Assembly (NCBI GenBank): GCA_902464485.1
Contig: CABQJJ010000025.1
Location: 1-21,655 of the forward strand
DNA: 21,655 nt
Source of the DNA: an uncultured Collinsella sp.
GTDB lineage: Bacteria > Actinomycetota > Coriobacteriia > Coriobacteriales > Coriobacteriaceae
Direction of reading: 5' to 3'
Shown here piece by piece: positions 1 to 6,945 of this stretch. The notes beneath the pieces are model-generated. The model ran no database searches. It saw nothing but the letters and a program-made list of their open reading frames with translations, and was not told where the DNA came from. Numbering within the stretch: position 1 is the first letter of the stretch; every line of letters starts with the position of its first letter. Both the position numbers and the translations under genes were made by a program.

Positions 1-2
1 CC

Positions 3-257
3 AACACCACCATGCTCACCGGCATGGGCGCCAGCATGCATGTCACCACCGCACGCGAACTTATCGTGACGTTGCGCCATCTCCACGATCATCCGGAGTC
101 GCTCAAGGCGCTGCTCATTAACGGCGAAGTGCTGCGACGTCCACGCGCAGCCGAGGACATCGCCATCGCAACCATGGAGCTTGTAGGCAAGCCCCAAAAA
201 CGTAAACGAGCCTTCTGCCGCTTCTACTGGGGCGGAAAACCCGCGCATATCCGCTAG
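3..257 (+). CDS. C-terminal fragment of a probable glycosyltransferase (MurG/MGDG-synthase-like)
   Basis: The reading frame is open to the left edge of the window, so this is only the last 84 or so codons of a gene that begins outside; the ATG at 12 is internal. The visible part has the look of the end of a GT28/MGDG-synthase-type glycosyltransferase: a segment TARELIVTLRHLHDHPESL followed by a short helix and a LRRPRAAEDIA stretch, as in the sugar-nucleotide-binding domain tails of that family. A basic tail (KPQKRKRA) and an aromatic end close the protein. No catalytic residues are in view, so the assignment rests on pattern resemblance. It is transcribed towards dut and shares no operon with the other genes here. 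It could be another Rossmann-type glycosyltransferase. Confidence 0.5.
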   Translation, partial: NTTMLTGMGASMHVTTARELIVTLRHLHDHPESLKALLINGEVLRRPRAAEDIAIATMELVGKPQKRKRAFCRFYWGGKPAHIR

Positions 258-290
258 GGTCTTAATGTCCGCTGCTCGGCGAGAGCCGCC

Positions 291-363
291 CCTATATCGT
301 TCCACGCGAAGTTTCGAAGCGAGCGAAGCAACGCGAGAACGTTTGAGCATGGAATGATATAGG
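291..363. repeat. Imperfect inverted repeat (14-bp arms) between two convergent genes
   Basis: The left arm CCTATATCGTTCCA (291-304) and right arm TGGAATGATATAGG (350-363) are complementary at 13 of 14 positions, separated by 45 bases. The inside is made of short repeated words (CGAAG, CGAAGC, ACGCGA) and a small palindrome CGAAGTTTCG (307-316). A second, shorter arm pair, CCGCCC (286-291) and GGGCGG (372-377), lies around it. The element sits between the ends of the glycosyltransferase fragment and dut, where a two-way transcription end is expected, but neither side shows a clean T-run. A dispersed intergenic repeat or small MITE-like element is as likely as a terminator. Confidence 0.6.
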
Positions 364-394
364 TAAGCCCCGGGCGGAAGGGGTACGAGCGCCC

Positions 395-838
395 CTAGGC
401 GACGCCGCTGGAGCCGAAGCCCCCGTTGCCTCGATCGGTTTCGTCTAGTTCGTCTACTTCTACGAGGTTGACTGTGGGGACTTCTTGGATGACAAGCTGG
501 GCGATGCGGTCACCTTTGTTGATCTGAATATCGTTTATGGGGTCCAGGTTAATGAGGATGACTTTGAGTTCTCCTCGATAGTGAGCGTCGATAAGGCCAG
601 GCGTGTTGACTATAGACAAGCCCTGCTTGATGGCAAGGCCGCTGCGAGGCTGAACGAAGCCGGCATAACCATCGGGCAGCGCAATAGCCAGGCCAGTGGA
701 GACCAAGCGGCGTTCGAAGGGCTTAAGGGTGCAGTCCTCGTTGGCGCGAAGGTCCAGGCCGGCATCCGTGGGGTGAGCATATTTAGGAAGCTCGACCGCC
801 GGATCGAGACGCTTGATGTTGACCGTAATGCTGGACAT
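395..838 (-). CDS. dut: dUTP diphosphatase (trimeric dUTPase)
   Basis: This 147-residue enzyme hydrolyses dUTP to dUMP and diphosphate, keeping uracil out of DNA and supplying dUMP for thymidylate synthesis. All five dUTPase motifs are present in order: DAGLDLR (25-31), PRSGL (64-68), GLIDAHYRG (81-89) with the catalytic Asp, DRIAQLVI (110-117), and the glycine-rich C-terminal arm RGNGGFGSSG (136-145). The length is normal for the homotrimeric class. The start ATG lies four bases after the nrdR stop, and its ribosome-binding site AAGGTG overlaps that stop codon, so the two are probably translated from one message. dut follows nrdR, a repressor of ribonucleotide reductase genes, which fits a shared role in deoxynucleotide balance. 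Confidence 0.97.
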   Translation of the reverse strand: MSSITVNIKRLDPAVELPKYAHPTDAGLDLRANEDCTLKPFERRLVSTGLAIALPDGYAGFVQPRSGLAIKQGLSIVNTPGLIDAHYRGELKVILINLDPINDIQINKGDRIAQLVIQEVPTVNLVEVDELDETDRGNGGFGSSGVA

Positions 839-842
839 GAAA

Positions 843-1286
843 TCACCTTAGCTTATCGAGCTCTTGCAGAAACTCATCGACGTCTTTGAAATCGCGATAG
901 ACCGAAGCAAAACGAATATAGGCCACTTTATCGATCTTGGCCAAGCGCTTGAGCACCATATCACCCAACTCGTGAGATGTAACGGCCGTCAGCGTACGCG
1001 AACGCAGCTCTACCTCGATATCATCGATAATCTCATTGAGCTTCTTCGTATCGATATCACGCTTAATTGTGGCGCGCATCAGGCCAACCAACAATTTATT
1101 TCGATCGAACCGTTGCTTTGTTCCATCCGATTTAATGACCTCGATGGGATCCTCGCAACGCTCAAATGTTGTAAAGCGATAGTTGCACGAGCAACATTCA
1201 CGGCGGCGTTTAATGGTGTTGTTCGATTCCTGCATACGGGAATCGACAACACGGGTATGTGCCTTACCGCATTTGGGACAACGCAT
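843..1286 (-). CDS. nrdR: Transcriptional repressor NrdR
   Basis: NrdR is a zinc-ribbon and ATP-cone repressor that senses ATP/dATP and shuts off ribonucleotide reductase operons. The 147-residue protein has the expected zinc ligands C3, C6, C31 and C34, the basic DNA-binding stretch VVDSRMQ...IKRRREC, and the RFTTFE boundary motif (37-42). An ATP-cone domain follows (about 49-139), starting IEVIKSDGTKQRFDR. The start is supported by a strong AGGAGG ribosome-binding site four bases upstream. That site and the start codon lie at the foot of a perfect 11-bp inverted repeat (1282-1323), so initiation may be controlled by RNA structure. nrdR lies 51 bp behind the yneA-like gene and directly before dut. 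No ribonucleotide reductase gene is in the window. Confidence 0.97.
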   Translation of the reverse strand: MRCPKCGKAHTRVVDSRMQESNNTIKRRRECCSCNYRFTTFERCEDPIEVIKSDGTKQRFDRNKLLVGLMRATIKRDIDTKKLNEIIDDIEVELRSRTLTAVTSHELGDMVLKRLAKIDKVAYIRFASVYRDFKDVDEFLQELDKLR

Positions 1287-1323
1287 GGTACCTCCTCTTA
1301 AACGCTAACAAGGGTACCATGCG
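1282..1323 (-). promoter_or_regulatory. Perfect 11-bp inverted repeat enclosing the nrdR start codon
   Basis: The arms CGCATGGTACC (1282-1292) and GGTACCATGCG (1313-1323) match perfectly. In the minus-strand message the 3' arm contains the last two G's of the Shine-Dalgarno sequence, the ATG and the first bases of codon 2, while the 20-nt loop carries the rest of the Shine-Dalgarno sequence. Folding would hide the nrdR start codon. A protein-binding palindrome in the DNA is the alternative reading. The repeat is directly visible; the regulatory role is inferred. Confidence 0.55.
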
Positions 1324-1337
1324 ACCGACCCGAAATC

Positions 1338-1787
1338 TTACGAACGTGTCGGAACTTTAAGAACTGCACCGGCATCGAGCGAACCGCGCTCAAGGTGATT
1401 GACGCTACGAATCATGTCAGAAGTCTCCTGGGTAGAAAGGCCATCGATGGGGTGTTCCTGGGCAAGCGACCACAGGGAATCACCGGACTGCACGCGAACC
1501 GTCTCGTAGGTAACGTTGGCCACAGAATCGGCAAACGCTGCGCGGCGGGCAGAAAAGACTGACGTGGCGAGCACGAAAAACAGGGTAAACGCTACGGCAA
1601 CAGCGACGATCGTCGAGGCCTTCAGGGCAACAGGAGCTGAAACATGTGCTGAACGTTGGGTGGGATCGGACTTAGTGGCCACGGCCTGAAAACCAGAGCG
1701 GCCGCCCTTCACGACCGTAAAAGCAGGTGAAACGGGCGCCTCAAGCTTAAGGGCGAGATTTCCCTGGACCATATCCGTTGCATTCAT
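1338..1787 (-). CDS. yneA: YneA-like SOS cell-division suppressor (membrane-anchored LysM protein)
   Basis: This 149-residue protein has a cytoplasmic N-terminus, one membrane helix (about 57-80, STIVAVAVAFTLFFVLATSV) and an outside LysM domain (about 95-146, YETVRVQSGDSLWSLAQ... to VLKVP). That plan, and the divergent position beside lexA, match YneA of Bacillus and Rv2719c-type proteins of actinobacteria, which delay septation while DNA damage is repaired. The sequence itself is only LysM-like, so the function rests mainly on architecture, position and regulation. A promoter with a LexA box between -35 and -10 drives it. The ATG has an AGGAG site seven bases upstream. The leader is about 80 nt long. 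nrdR and dut may be co-transcribed. Confidence 0.8.
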   Translation of the reverse strand: MNATDMVQGNLALKLEAPVSPAFTVVKGGRSGFQAVATKSDPTQRSAHVSAPVALKASTIVAVAVAFTLFFVLATSVFSARRAAFADSVANVTYETVRVQSGDSLWSLAQEHPIDGLSTQETSDMIRSVNHLERGSLDAGAVLKVPTRS

Positions 1788-1857
1788 TCTGTTCTCCTCT
1801 CGTATGTTTTGACGAGAACTGTTTTATCAAGCCGCGCGGACAAATAAGTCTAGCGCG

Positions 1858-1871
1858 GGAACGAGTGTTCG
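1858..1871. promoter_or_regulatory. LexA-binding SOS box 1 (lexA/yneA intergenic)
   Basis: The sequence GGAACGAGTGTTCG contains both perfect half-sites of the Gram-positive SOS box, GAAC-N4-GTTC. It covers the expected transcription start of the yneA promoter, so bound LexA would block initiation of yneA. Confidence 0.85.
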
Positions 1872-1877
1872 GTTATT

Positions 1878-1905
1878 ATTATCTTCGAACAGTTGTTCCT
1901 GTCAA
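1878..1905 (-). promoter_or_regulatory. yneA promoter (TTGACA-N16-GATAAT)
   Basis: On the minus strand a consensus -35 TTGACA (1905-1900) is followed after 16 bp by GATAAT (1883-1878), five of six matches to the -10 consensus. SOS box 2 lies wholly inside the spacer and SOS box 1 over the likely start site. Transcription would begin near 1871, leaving a leader of about 80 nt before yneA. Confidence 0.75.
1886..1899. promoter_or_regulatory. LexA-binding SOS box 2 (lexA/yneA intergenic)
   Basis: CGAACAGTTGTTCC has two perfect half-sites, GAAC and GTTC, four bases apart. It sits between the -35 and -10 elements of the yneA promoter and about 52 bp upstream of the lexA start codon, so it can serve both genes. 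It is exactly 28 bp from boxes 1 and 3. Confidence 0.9.
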
Positions 1906-1913
1906 GCAAAAAT

Positions 1914-1927
1914 AGAACATTTGTTTG
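1914..1927. promoter_or_regulatory. LexA-binding SOS box 3, weaker (lexA proximal)
   Basis: AGAACATTTGTTTG has one perfect half-site (GAAC) and one with a single change (GTTT), which still fits the Bacillus-type consensus GTTY. It lies 24 bp upstream of the lexA start codon, where it could control lexA itself. Confidence 0.7.
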
Positions 1928-1950
1928 GCATTGGTAGAGAGGAATCCCTG

Positions 1951-2595
1951 ATGGCTCGCAAAATTACCAAGCGTCAGCAGCAGATTTACGACTTCATCAA
2001 GGAATATCAACAGGAGAAGGGCTATCCGCCCAGTGTGCGCGAGATGGCTTCGGCTGTGGGCCTTTCCTCCCCTAGCACCGTACATGCGCACCTCTCCGCC
2101 CTGGAAGCGCGCGGCCTGCTCAGGCGTGACTCCACCAAGCCTCGCGCCCTTGAACTCTTTGACGAGGACGGATCTTCCGTCTCCATCTTAAAGACTGATG
2201 AGCCCACGGCGCCCCGCGGCACCGTATCTCTGCCTCTTGTGGGACGCGTCGCCGCAGGGATCCCTATCCTTGCCGAGCAAAATATCGAGGACACCTTTAC
2301 CATCCCGACCGAGATCGCAACGGATCAAGGGTCCTTCATCCTCGAGGTCCACGGCAATTCAATGATCAACGTCGGCATTTACAACGGCGACTACATCATC
2401 GTTCGTGAACAAAAGAGCGCCATGAATGGCGAAATTGTAGTGGCCATGATCGACGGCTCAGCAACGGTCAAAACGTTCTATAAGGAGCAGGGACGCGTTC
2501 GCCTGCAGCCCGAAAACGACGCCATGGATCCTATCTACGCGACAAATCCCACGATTCTGGGCAAGGTCGTCGGTTTGATGCGCCGGTTTTCGTAA
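1951..2595 (+). CDS. lexA: SOS repressor LexA
   Basis: LexA represses DNA-damage genes and cuts itself when stimulated by RecA filaments. The 214-residue protein has the winged-helix DNA-binding domain (about 1-68; ITKRQQQIYDFIKEY and the recognition region SPSTVHAHLSALEARG). The self-cleavage site follows at A102-G103 (RVAAGIP), then the S24-type peptidase domain with nucleophile S137 (HGNSM) and general base K174 (ATVKTF). The start chosen is the ATG with an AGAGAGGA site six bases upstream; a TTG in frame at 1921 lies inside SOS box 3 and is unlikely. Three LexA boxes upstream show autoregulation together with yneA. The TAA stop shares its last base with the ATG of the next gene, so both are likely co-expressed. 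Confidence 0.98.
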   Translation: MARKITKRQQQIYDFIKEYQQEKGYPPSVREMASAVGLSSPSTVHAHLSALEARGLLRRDSTKPRALELFDEDGSSVSILKTDEPTAPRGTVSLPLVGRVAAGIPILAEQNIEDTFTIPTEIATDQGSFILEVHGNSMINVGIYNGDYIIVREQKSAMNGEIVVAMIDGSATVKTFYKEQGRVRLQPENDAMDPIYATNPTILGKVVGLMRRFS

Positions 2596-3299
2596 TGCAA
2601 AAACGTATCACCGTCTTTGATACCATTCGCGGGTTTACCATGCTGTCGATGGCAGGATTTCATGCCTGCTACGACCTTGCCTACCTATATAGTTGGGAGA
2701 TGCCCTGGTTTACCCAGACCATCTTCCAGGACATCTGGCGTGCCAGCATCAGTTGGGTATTTTTGTTTATTGCCGGCTGGATGTGCACCCTCTCGCGCAA
2801 CAACATCAAGCGCGCCGCCAAATATGCCGTTGCCGCTTTAGTTATATGGGTCGCAACGACGCTCGTCTCAGTCGATGACTCGGTTAACTTCGGCATCATT
2901 TTCTGCATGGCGGCGTGCACCGCCATTGTTGCACTCACGCGCCCGGTTCTCGATAGGGTGCCGGCGGGCTGGGGTATACCGATTTGCCTTATACTCTTTG
3001 CCATCACCTGGAACATTCCTAAAGCGGTCTATCCTATCCCCCATCTAGCTTGGCTGGGAATCCCAGGTCCAGACTTTGTCTCCGGTGATTACTATCCACT
3101 CATCCCATTCATTTTTATGTACCTCGCAGGCTTCTATGCCGCCCGCACGGCACAGAAATCAAACCACAAGACACCAGCAAGGGCCTATGCGAATCCCATC
3201 CCGGCGCTCGCAAGCCTCGGACGCCATGCGCTGCCGTTTTACCTGCTTCATCAACCGGTTATCTTGGGAGTACTCGAGCTTGTTTACTCTGTTCGGTAA
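2595..3299 (+). CDS. Heparan-alpha-glucosaminide N-acetyltransferase-like membrane protein (HGSNAT_cat/DUF1624)
   Basis: This 234-residue multi-pass membrane protein resembles the bacterial DUF1624 family, the core of the lysosomal acetyltransferase HGSNAT. Signs are the N-terminal RITVFDTIRGFTMLSMAGFH block (4-23) with its conserved RG and membrane His, a GWMCTLSR loop after the second helix (about 61-68), several hydrophobic segments, and a C-terminal PFYLLHQPV motif. Family members are thought to move acetyl groups across the membrane to sugars; the substrate here is unknown. Its start overlaps the lexA stop by one base (TAATG), implying translational coupling and expression under SOS control. 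Its last 16 bases overlap the end of hflX on the other strand. No role in DNA damage is established for this family. Confidence 0.82.
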   Translation: MQKRITVFDTIRGFTMLSMAGFHACYDLAYLYSWEMPWFTQTIFQDIWRASISWVFLFIAGWMCTLSRNNIKRAAKYAVAALVIWVATTLVSVDDSVNFGIIFCMAACTAIVALTRPVLDRVPAGWGIPICLILFAITWNIPKAVYPIPHLAWLGIPGPDFVSGDYYPLIPFIFMYLAGFYAARTAQKSNHKTPARAYANPIPALASLGRHALPFYLLHQPVILGVLELVYSVR

Positions 3300-4573
3300 C
3301 ACTCGAGACGTGGTGCGATACGGGCCGGAAGCTTTACCACAATACGAACGCCGTCCTCGAGGTATTCCTCATGCAGGAGGGTTCCCTGTTCGTGCACGAG
3401 CGTGATTAACGCGCCCTCTCGATACGGAATATCGGCCGAGAACAACACGTCCGTAGCGGCCGCTTCACGAGCAATGCGGCCGACTAAGTCATCAAGACCC
3501 TCACCCGTCTGAGCCGAGAACAGCACCGCCTCGGGATAACGCCGGCGGAAACTCAAGCGATCTACACTATCGAGCAGATCAATTTTATTGAACACGGTAA
3601 GCGTCAGGCGCTCACTGGCACCGATTTCGTCAAGGACACGATCAACCGCCTCGAGCTGGCGCTCGTAATCCTCATCGGAAGCATCTACAACTTTAAGAAT
3701 CAAATCGGCGCCGAGCACCTCGGAAAGCGTAGATTTAAAAGCGTCGACCAGGCCATGTGGAAGTTTTTGAATAAAGCCCACGGTATCGGTGATCGTCATG
3801 CCACGGCCACCGGGCAAACGGTACGAGCGCGTCGTAGGATCGAGCGTGGCAAACAACTTATCCTGCGAAAGTACCGCGGATCCCGTCAATCGATTAAGCA
3901 ACGTCGACTTACCGGCATTGGTGTAGCCAGCCAACGCCACGCGAAACGCCGGCGATTCAATGCGGCTTTTCGATTGCACGTCGCGACGCTGTTCAACCTG
4001 TTTCAGCTCACGTCGAAGCGCAGCGATCTTATTGCGAATCAAGCGACGGTCGACCTCGAGCTGGCTTTCGCCCTGGCCAAAACGCGAACCAATGCCGCCA
4101 CGCGTCTGCTCTTTAGCAAGGTGGCTCCACATGCCACGAAGACGAGGCAGCAGGTACTGCAACTGTGCCAGCTGCACCTGCAAGCGGCCCTCACGCGTCT
4201 GGGCATGCAGACCAAAGATATCCAGAATCAACGCCGTACGGTCAATAATCTTGACCGGTTCGCCCACGGCTTTCTCAAGATAGGACTGCTGTGAGGGCGT
4301 CAGGTCGTCGTCGAAGATAACAACATCCGCATCCATGCGATGTACCAAACCGCACAGCTCCTCGACCTTACCGGAGCCGATAAACGATTTGGGATAGGGT
4401 TTGACCAGGCGCTGCGACAAGCGTGCCACACATTGAGCTCCAGCAGTGTGGGCCAGGCGCTCAAGCTCGTCGAGCGAACGGTCGAGCGGCCAGGCGTTAT
4501 CGCGCCACTCAACACCAACCAAGATGGCGCGCTCGGGTTCGGGCGCCGTGGGAACCAAAGGGAAACGAGCCAT
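3284..4573 (-). CDS. hflX: GTPase HflX
   Basis: HflX is a ribosome-binding GTPase that splits stalled 70S ribosomes, notably under heat stress. The 429-residue protein has the HflX N-terminal domain (about 12-200) including the family signature GGIGSRFGQGESQLEVDRR (159-177) and a helical linker. The G domain follows: G1 GYTNAGKST (216-224), G3 DTVGF (263-267), G4 NKID (329-332) and G5 SAQTGEG. A C-terminal beta domain ends the protein. The ATG shares one base with the miaA stop (TAATG), and hflX is the last gene of the miaB-miaA-hflX unit. It ends tail to tail with, and overlaps by 16 bp, the DUF1624 gene, so no separate terminator space exists between the two transcripts. Confidence 0.97.
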   Translation of the reverse strand: MARFPLVPTAPEPERAILVGVEWRDNAWPLDRSLDELERLAHTAGAQCVARLSQRLVKPYPKSFIGSGKVEELCGLVHRMDADVVIFDDDLTPSQQSYLEKAVGEPVKIIDRTALILDIFGLHAQTREGRLQVQLAQLQYLLPRLRGMWSHLAKEQTRGGIGSRFGQGESQLEVDRRLIRNKIAALRRELKQVEQRRDVQSKSRIESPAFRVALAGYTNAGKSTLLNRLTGSAVLSQDKLFATLDPTTRSYRLPGGRGMTITDTVGFIQKLPHGLVDAFKSTLSEVLGADLILKVVDASDEDYERQLEAVDRVLDEIGASERLTLTVFNKIDLLDSVDRLSFRRRYPEAVLFSAQTGEGLDDLVGRIAREAAATDVLFSADIPYREGALITLVHEQGTLLHEEYLEDGVRIVVKLPARIAPRLECYRTE

Positions 4574-5511
4574 TAGGCAGCCTCGATACGACGGTAGATA
4601 TCATCGACGACCTCATCGATCGTAAACTCATCCATATCGAACCACACGATGCGATCGTCACGCTTAAACCAGGACAGCTGGCGTTTGGCATAGCGACGAG
4701 AGCGCATCTTGATAAGCTCACGGGCCTCATCCATGGTAATAGCGCCACGCAAGGCATCAATAATCTCTTTGTAACCGATTGCCTGCATCGACGTGAGCGC
4801 ATCACCCAGACCCTGGTCCATAAGGCTACGGACCTCATCAACCAGCCCCTGCTCAAACATAAGGTCGACACGTAGGTTAATGCGCTCATAGAGCACTTCA
4901 CGGCTACGCGTCAGTCCAAACCACATGGCATGATAACGCTCATGCTGGACGCTAAATTTCGACTTCTGCTGGGCATACGACACGCCGTCATCGTGCATCT
5001 CAAGCGCACGAATCACGCGACGAACGTTATGGGGATGAATCACGGCAGCCGATTCCGGGTCGCGTTCGGCAAGCAGGGCATGCAATGCTTCCTCGCCAAT
5101 GCGCTCGGCAAGATTCTGATAGACTGCGCGGCGTTCGTCCTCGAGTTCTCCCGAAGGAAAATCCATTTCATCGAGTGCAGCCTTGAGATACAGGCCCGTG
5201 CCGCCGCAAAAGATCGGAAGACGTTGCTCACCAAGTAAACGCTCGATATGCGCTCGGGCATCAGACTGATAGAGCGCGGCAGAATATGCGACGCCCGGAT
5301 CAACGATATCGACAAGGCGCAGGGGCACCGAGCACTCCTCGGGCATCATCTTGGCCGTACCGATGTCCATGCCACGATAGATTTGCATCGCGTCACACGA
5401 CAACACTTCAGACGAAAGACGAGCAGCCAGGCGATCGGCAACATCGCTTTTACCGACCGCCGTCGGACCGACAACCGCTACGGCAGAAAGGTTTGCACCG
5501 GAAGAAATCAT
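4573..5511 (-). CDS. miaA: tRNA dimethylallyltransferase MiaA
   Basis: MiaA adds a dimethylallyl group from DMAPP to N6 of A37 in tRNAs that read codons beginning with U, giving i6A. The P-loop GPTAVGKS (15-22), the substrate region SCDAMQIYRGMDIGTAK (38-54), the FCGGTGLYLKA motif and a C-terminal RYAKRQLSWF motif are all present. The usual DSMQ is here CDAMQ, which keeps the catalytic Asp. I place the start at the ATG overlapping the miaB stop by one base (312 residues, normal length). A GTG 39 bases upstream, inside miaB, is in frame but has no better ribosome-binding site. The product i6A is the substrate of MiaB, encoded just upstream, so the two steps are made from one message. Confidence 0.96.
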   Translation of the reverse strand: MISSGANLSAVAVVGPTAVGKSDVADRLAARLSSEVLSCDAMQIYRGMDIGTAKMMPEECSVPLRLVDIVDPGVAYSAALYQSDARAHIERLLGEQRLPIFCGGTGLYLKAALDEMDFPSGELEDERRAVYQNLAERIGEEALHALLAERDPESAAVIHPHNVRRVIRALEMHDDGVSYAQQKSKFSVQHERYHAMWFGLTRSREVLYERINLRVDLMFEQGLVDEVRSLMDQGLGDALTSMQAIGYKEIIDALRGAITMDEARELIKMRSRRYAKRQLSWFKRDDRIVWFDMDEFTIDEVVDDIYRRIEAA

Positions 5512-6887
5512 TAGCGAGGCTCGCCCACGACGGAGCCAGAGAGATACCACGTCTTGGCGACATCAATATCAACATCGACGATTTTACCGATGAGCTGATC
5601 GATGCTATAGCCAGCAGGAATCGGTGCATGCACCGTCTGGTTCTTGGGGCTTTTGCCCAGAAGAACAGCGTCATTCTTCTTGCTCGTACCCTCAATGAGT
5701 GCAGGCACCACGGTGTGAAGCTCACCCTGGTTATACTCGTGGGCCGTCGTCTCGATAACCTTAACCAGACGGTTAAAGCGCTCAAGAATAACCTCATGCG
5801 GCGTGGGGTCGTCAATCACGGCGGCCGGGGTACCGGCACGCTTGGAGTAAATGAAGGTGTAGGCTTGGGCATAGCGCACCGTCTCCGCAAGCGAGAGGGT
5901 CTGCTCAAAGTCTTCCTCGGTCTCACCCGGGAAGCCAACGATGATGTCGGTCGAAAGCGCAATATCGGGAATACGGTTACGAATACGATCGACCAAGCCA
6001 AGATAATCCTCGCGCGAATAACGACGATTCATCTCTTTAAGGATGCGCGTGGAGCCCGACTGAACGGCAAGGTGAAGTTGCGGCATGACAGCAGGCGTCT
6101 CGGCCATAGCATCGATGGTCTCGGGCAGAAGGTCTTTGGGGTGCGAAGAGGTAAAGAAGATACGCTCGATGCCCGTATCGCCCACAGCGCGCAGCAGATC
6201 AGCAAAGCGCGGCTTGCCAAAGAGATCGCGACCGTAGGAGTTAACGTTTTGGCCCAGCAGTGTAATCTCGCGCACGCCCTGGCGCACCAGCCCCGTCACC
6301 TCGTCGACAATCTCCTCGAAGGGACGGCTCTTCTCGCGGCCGCGAACGTAGGGCACGATGCAGTAGGTGCAGAAGTTGTTGCAGCCCGTCATGATGGGGA
6401 CCCAAGCGTGATACTGCGTCTCGCGACGCCACGGCATGCTCATGGCGTCAGTATCCTCGTGTTCATTCGTGCGGATATGGCGCTTGCCATCCAAAAACGC
6501 CTCGGCAATAAGCTCGGCCACGTGCGCAATAGAATGGGTGCCAAAAATGACGTTGACGTTATCGACGTTGGTGAGCAAGCCTTCGCCATCGCGTTGGGCG
6601 ATGCAGCCGCCCACGGCGATCACACGCCTACCCGAAGGCGAAGGAGGAAGGCTCTTGCAGGAATTGCACTGACCATACAGGCGCGTATCGGCAGCCTCGC
6701 GCACGCAGCACGTCATGAACACGACAATATCGGCATGCACCGGATCGAGCGCCATAAGACAGCCATACGAATCGAGCAAACCGCTCACGCGCTCGGAGTC
6801 GTGCTGGTTCATCTGGCAGCCGAATGTGCGGATAAAGTAGGTTTTACCGGCAAGAGTATCGCGTACGGAACGCTGGTCCATGAGCAT
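5511..6887 (-). CDS. miaB: tRNA-2-methylthio-N6-dimethylallyladenosine synthase MiaB
   Basis: MiaB is a radical-SAM methylthiotransferase that converts i6A37 to ms2i6A37 in tRNA. The 458-residue protein has the N-terminal MTTase domain with three cluster cysteines (C24 in TFGCQMNQHDSE, C60, C95 in VGGC), the radical-SAM motif CNNFCTYC (C169, C173, C176), and a C-terminal TRAM domain. An additional Cys pair CNSC (74-77) lies in the MTTase domain where most MiaB proteins have none, and C60 is followed by another Cys. The start is ambiguous: ATG at 6887 or ATG at 6881, with AGGA 3 or 9 bases upstream; 6881 may be the true one. The gene follows spoVS by about 58 bp and overlaps miaA. Confidence 0.96.
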   Translation of the reverse strand: MLMDQRSVRDTLAGKTYFIRTFGCQMNQHDSERVSGLLDSYGCLMALDPVHADIVVFMTCCVREAADTRLYGQCNSCKSLPPSPSGRRVIAVGGCIAQRDGEGLLTNVDNVNVIFGTHSIAHVAELIAEAFLDGKRHIRTNEHEDTDAMSMPWRRETQYHAWVPIMTGCNNFCTYCIVPYVRGREKSRPFEEIVDEVTGLVRQGVREITLLGQNVNSYGRDLFGKPRFADLLRAVGDTGIERIFFTSSHPKDLLPETIDAMAETPAVMPQLHLAVQSGSTRILKEMNRRYSREDYLGLVDRIRNRIPDIALSTDIIVGFPGETEEDFEQTLSLAETVRYAQAYTFIYSKRAGTPAAVIDDPTPHEVILERFNRLVKVIETTAHEYNQGELHTVVPALIEGTSKKNDAVLLGKSPKNQTVHAPIPAGYSIDQLIGKIVDVDIDVAKTWYLSGSVVGEPR

Positions 6888-6945
6888 ACATCCTAACGAA
6901 GGTATCGACGGGGCGCATAGGTGCTACAAACGTGCAAGGGCTCGC

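Noticed and set aside
1921..1950. TTG start for lexA ten codons upstream
   Set aside because: It lies within SOS box 3, has no ribosome-binding site, and the ATG at 1951 with AGAGAGGA gives the standard LexA N-terminus.
5286..6896. Plus-strand 536-codon open frame opposite miaA and miaB
   Set aside because: It is antisense to two genes with complete family motifs, has no recognisable domain and a composition typical of a shadow frame in GC-rich DNA.
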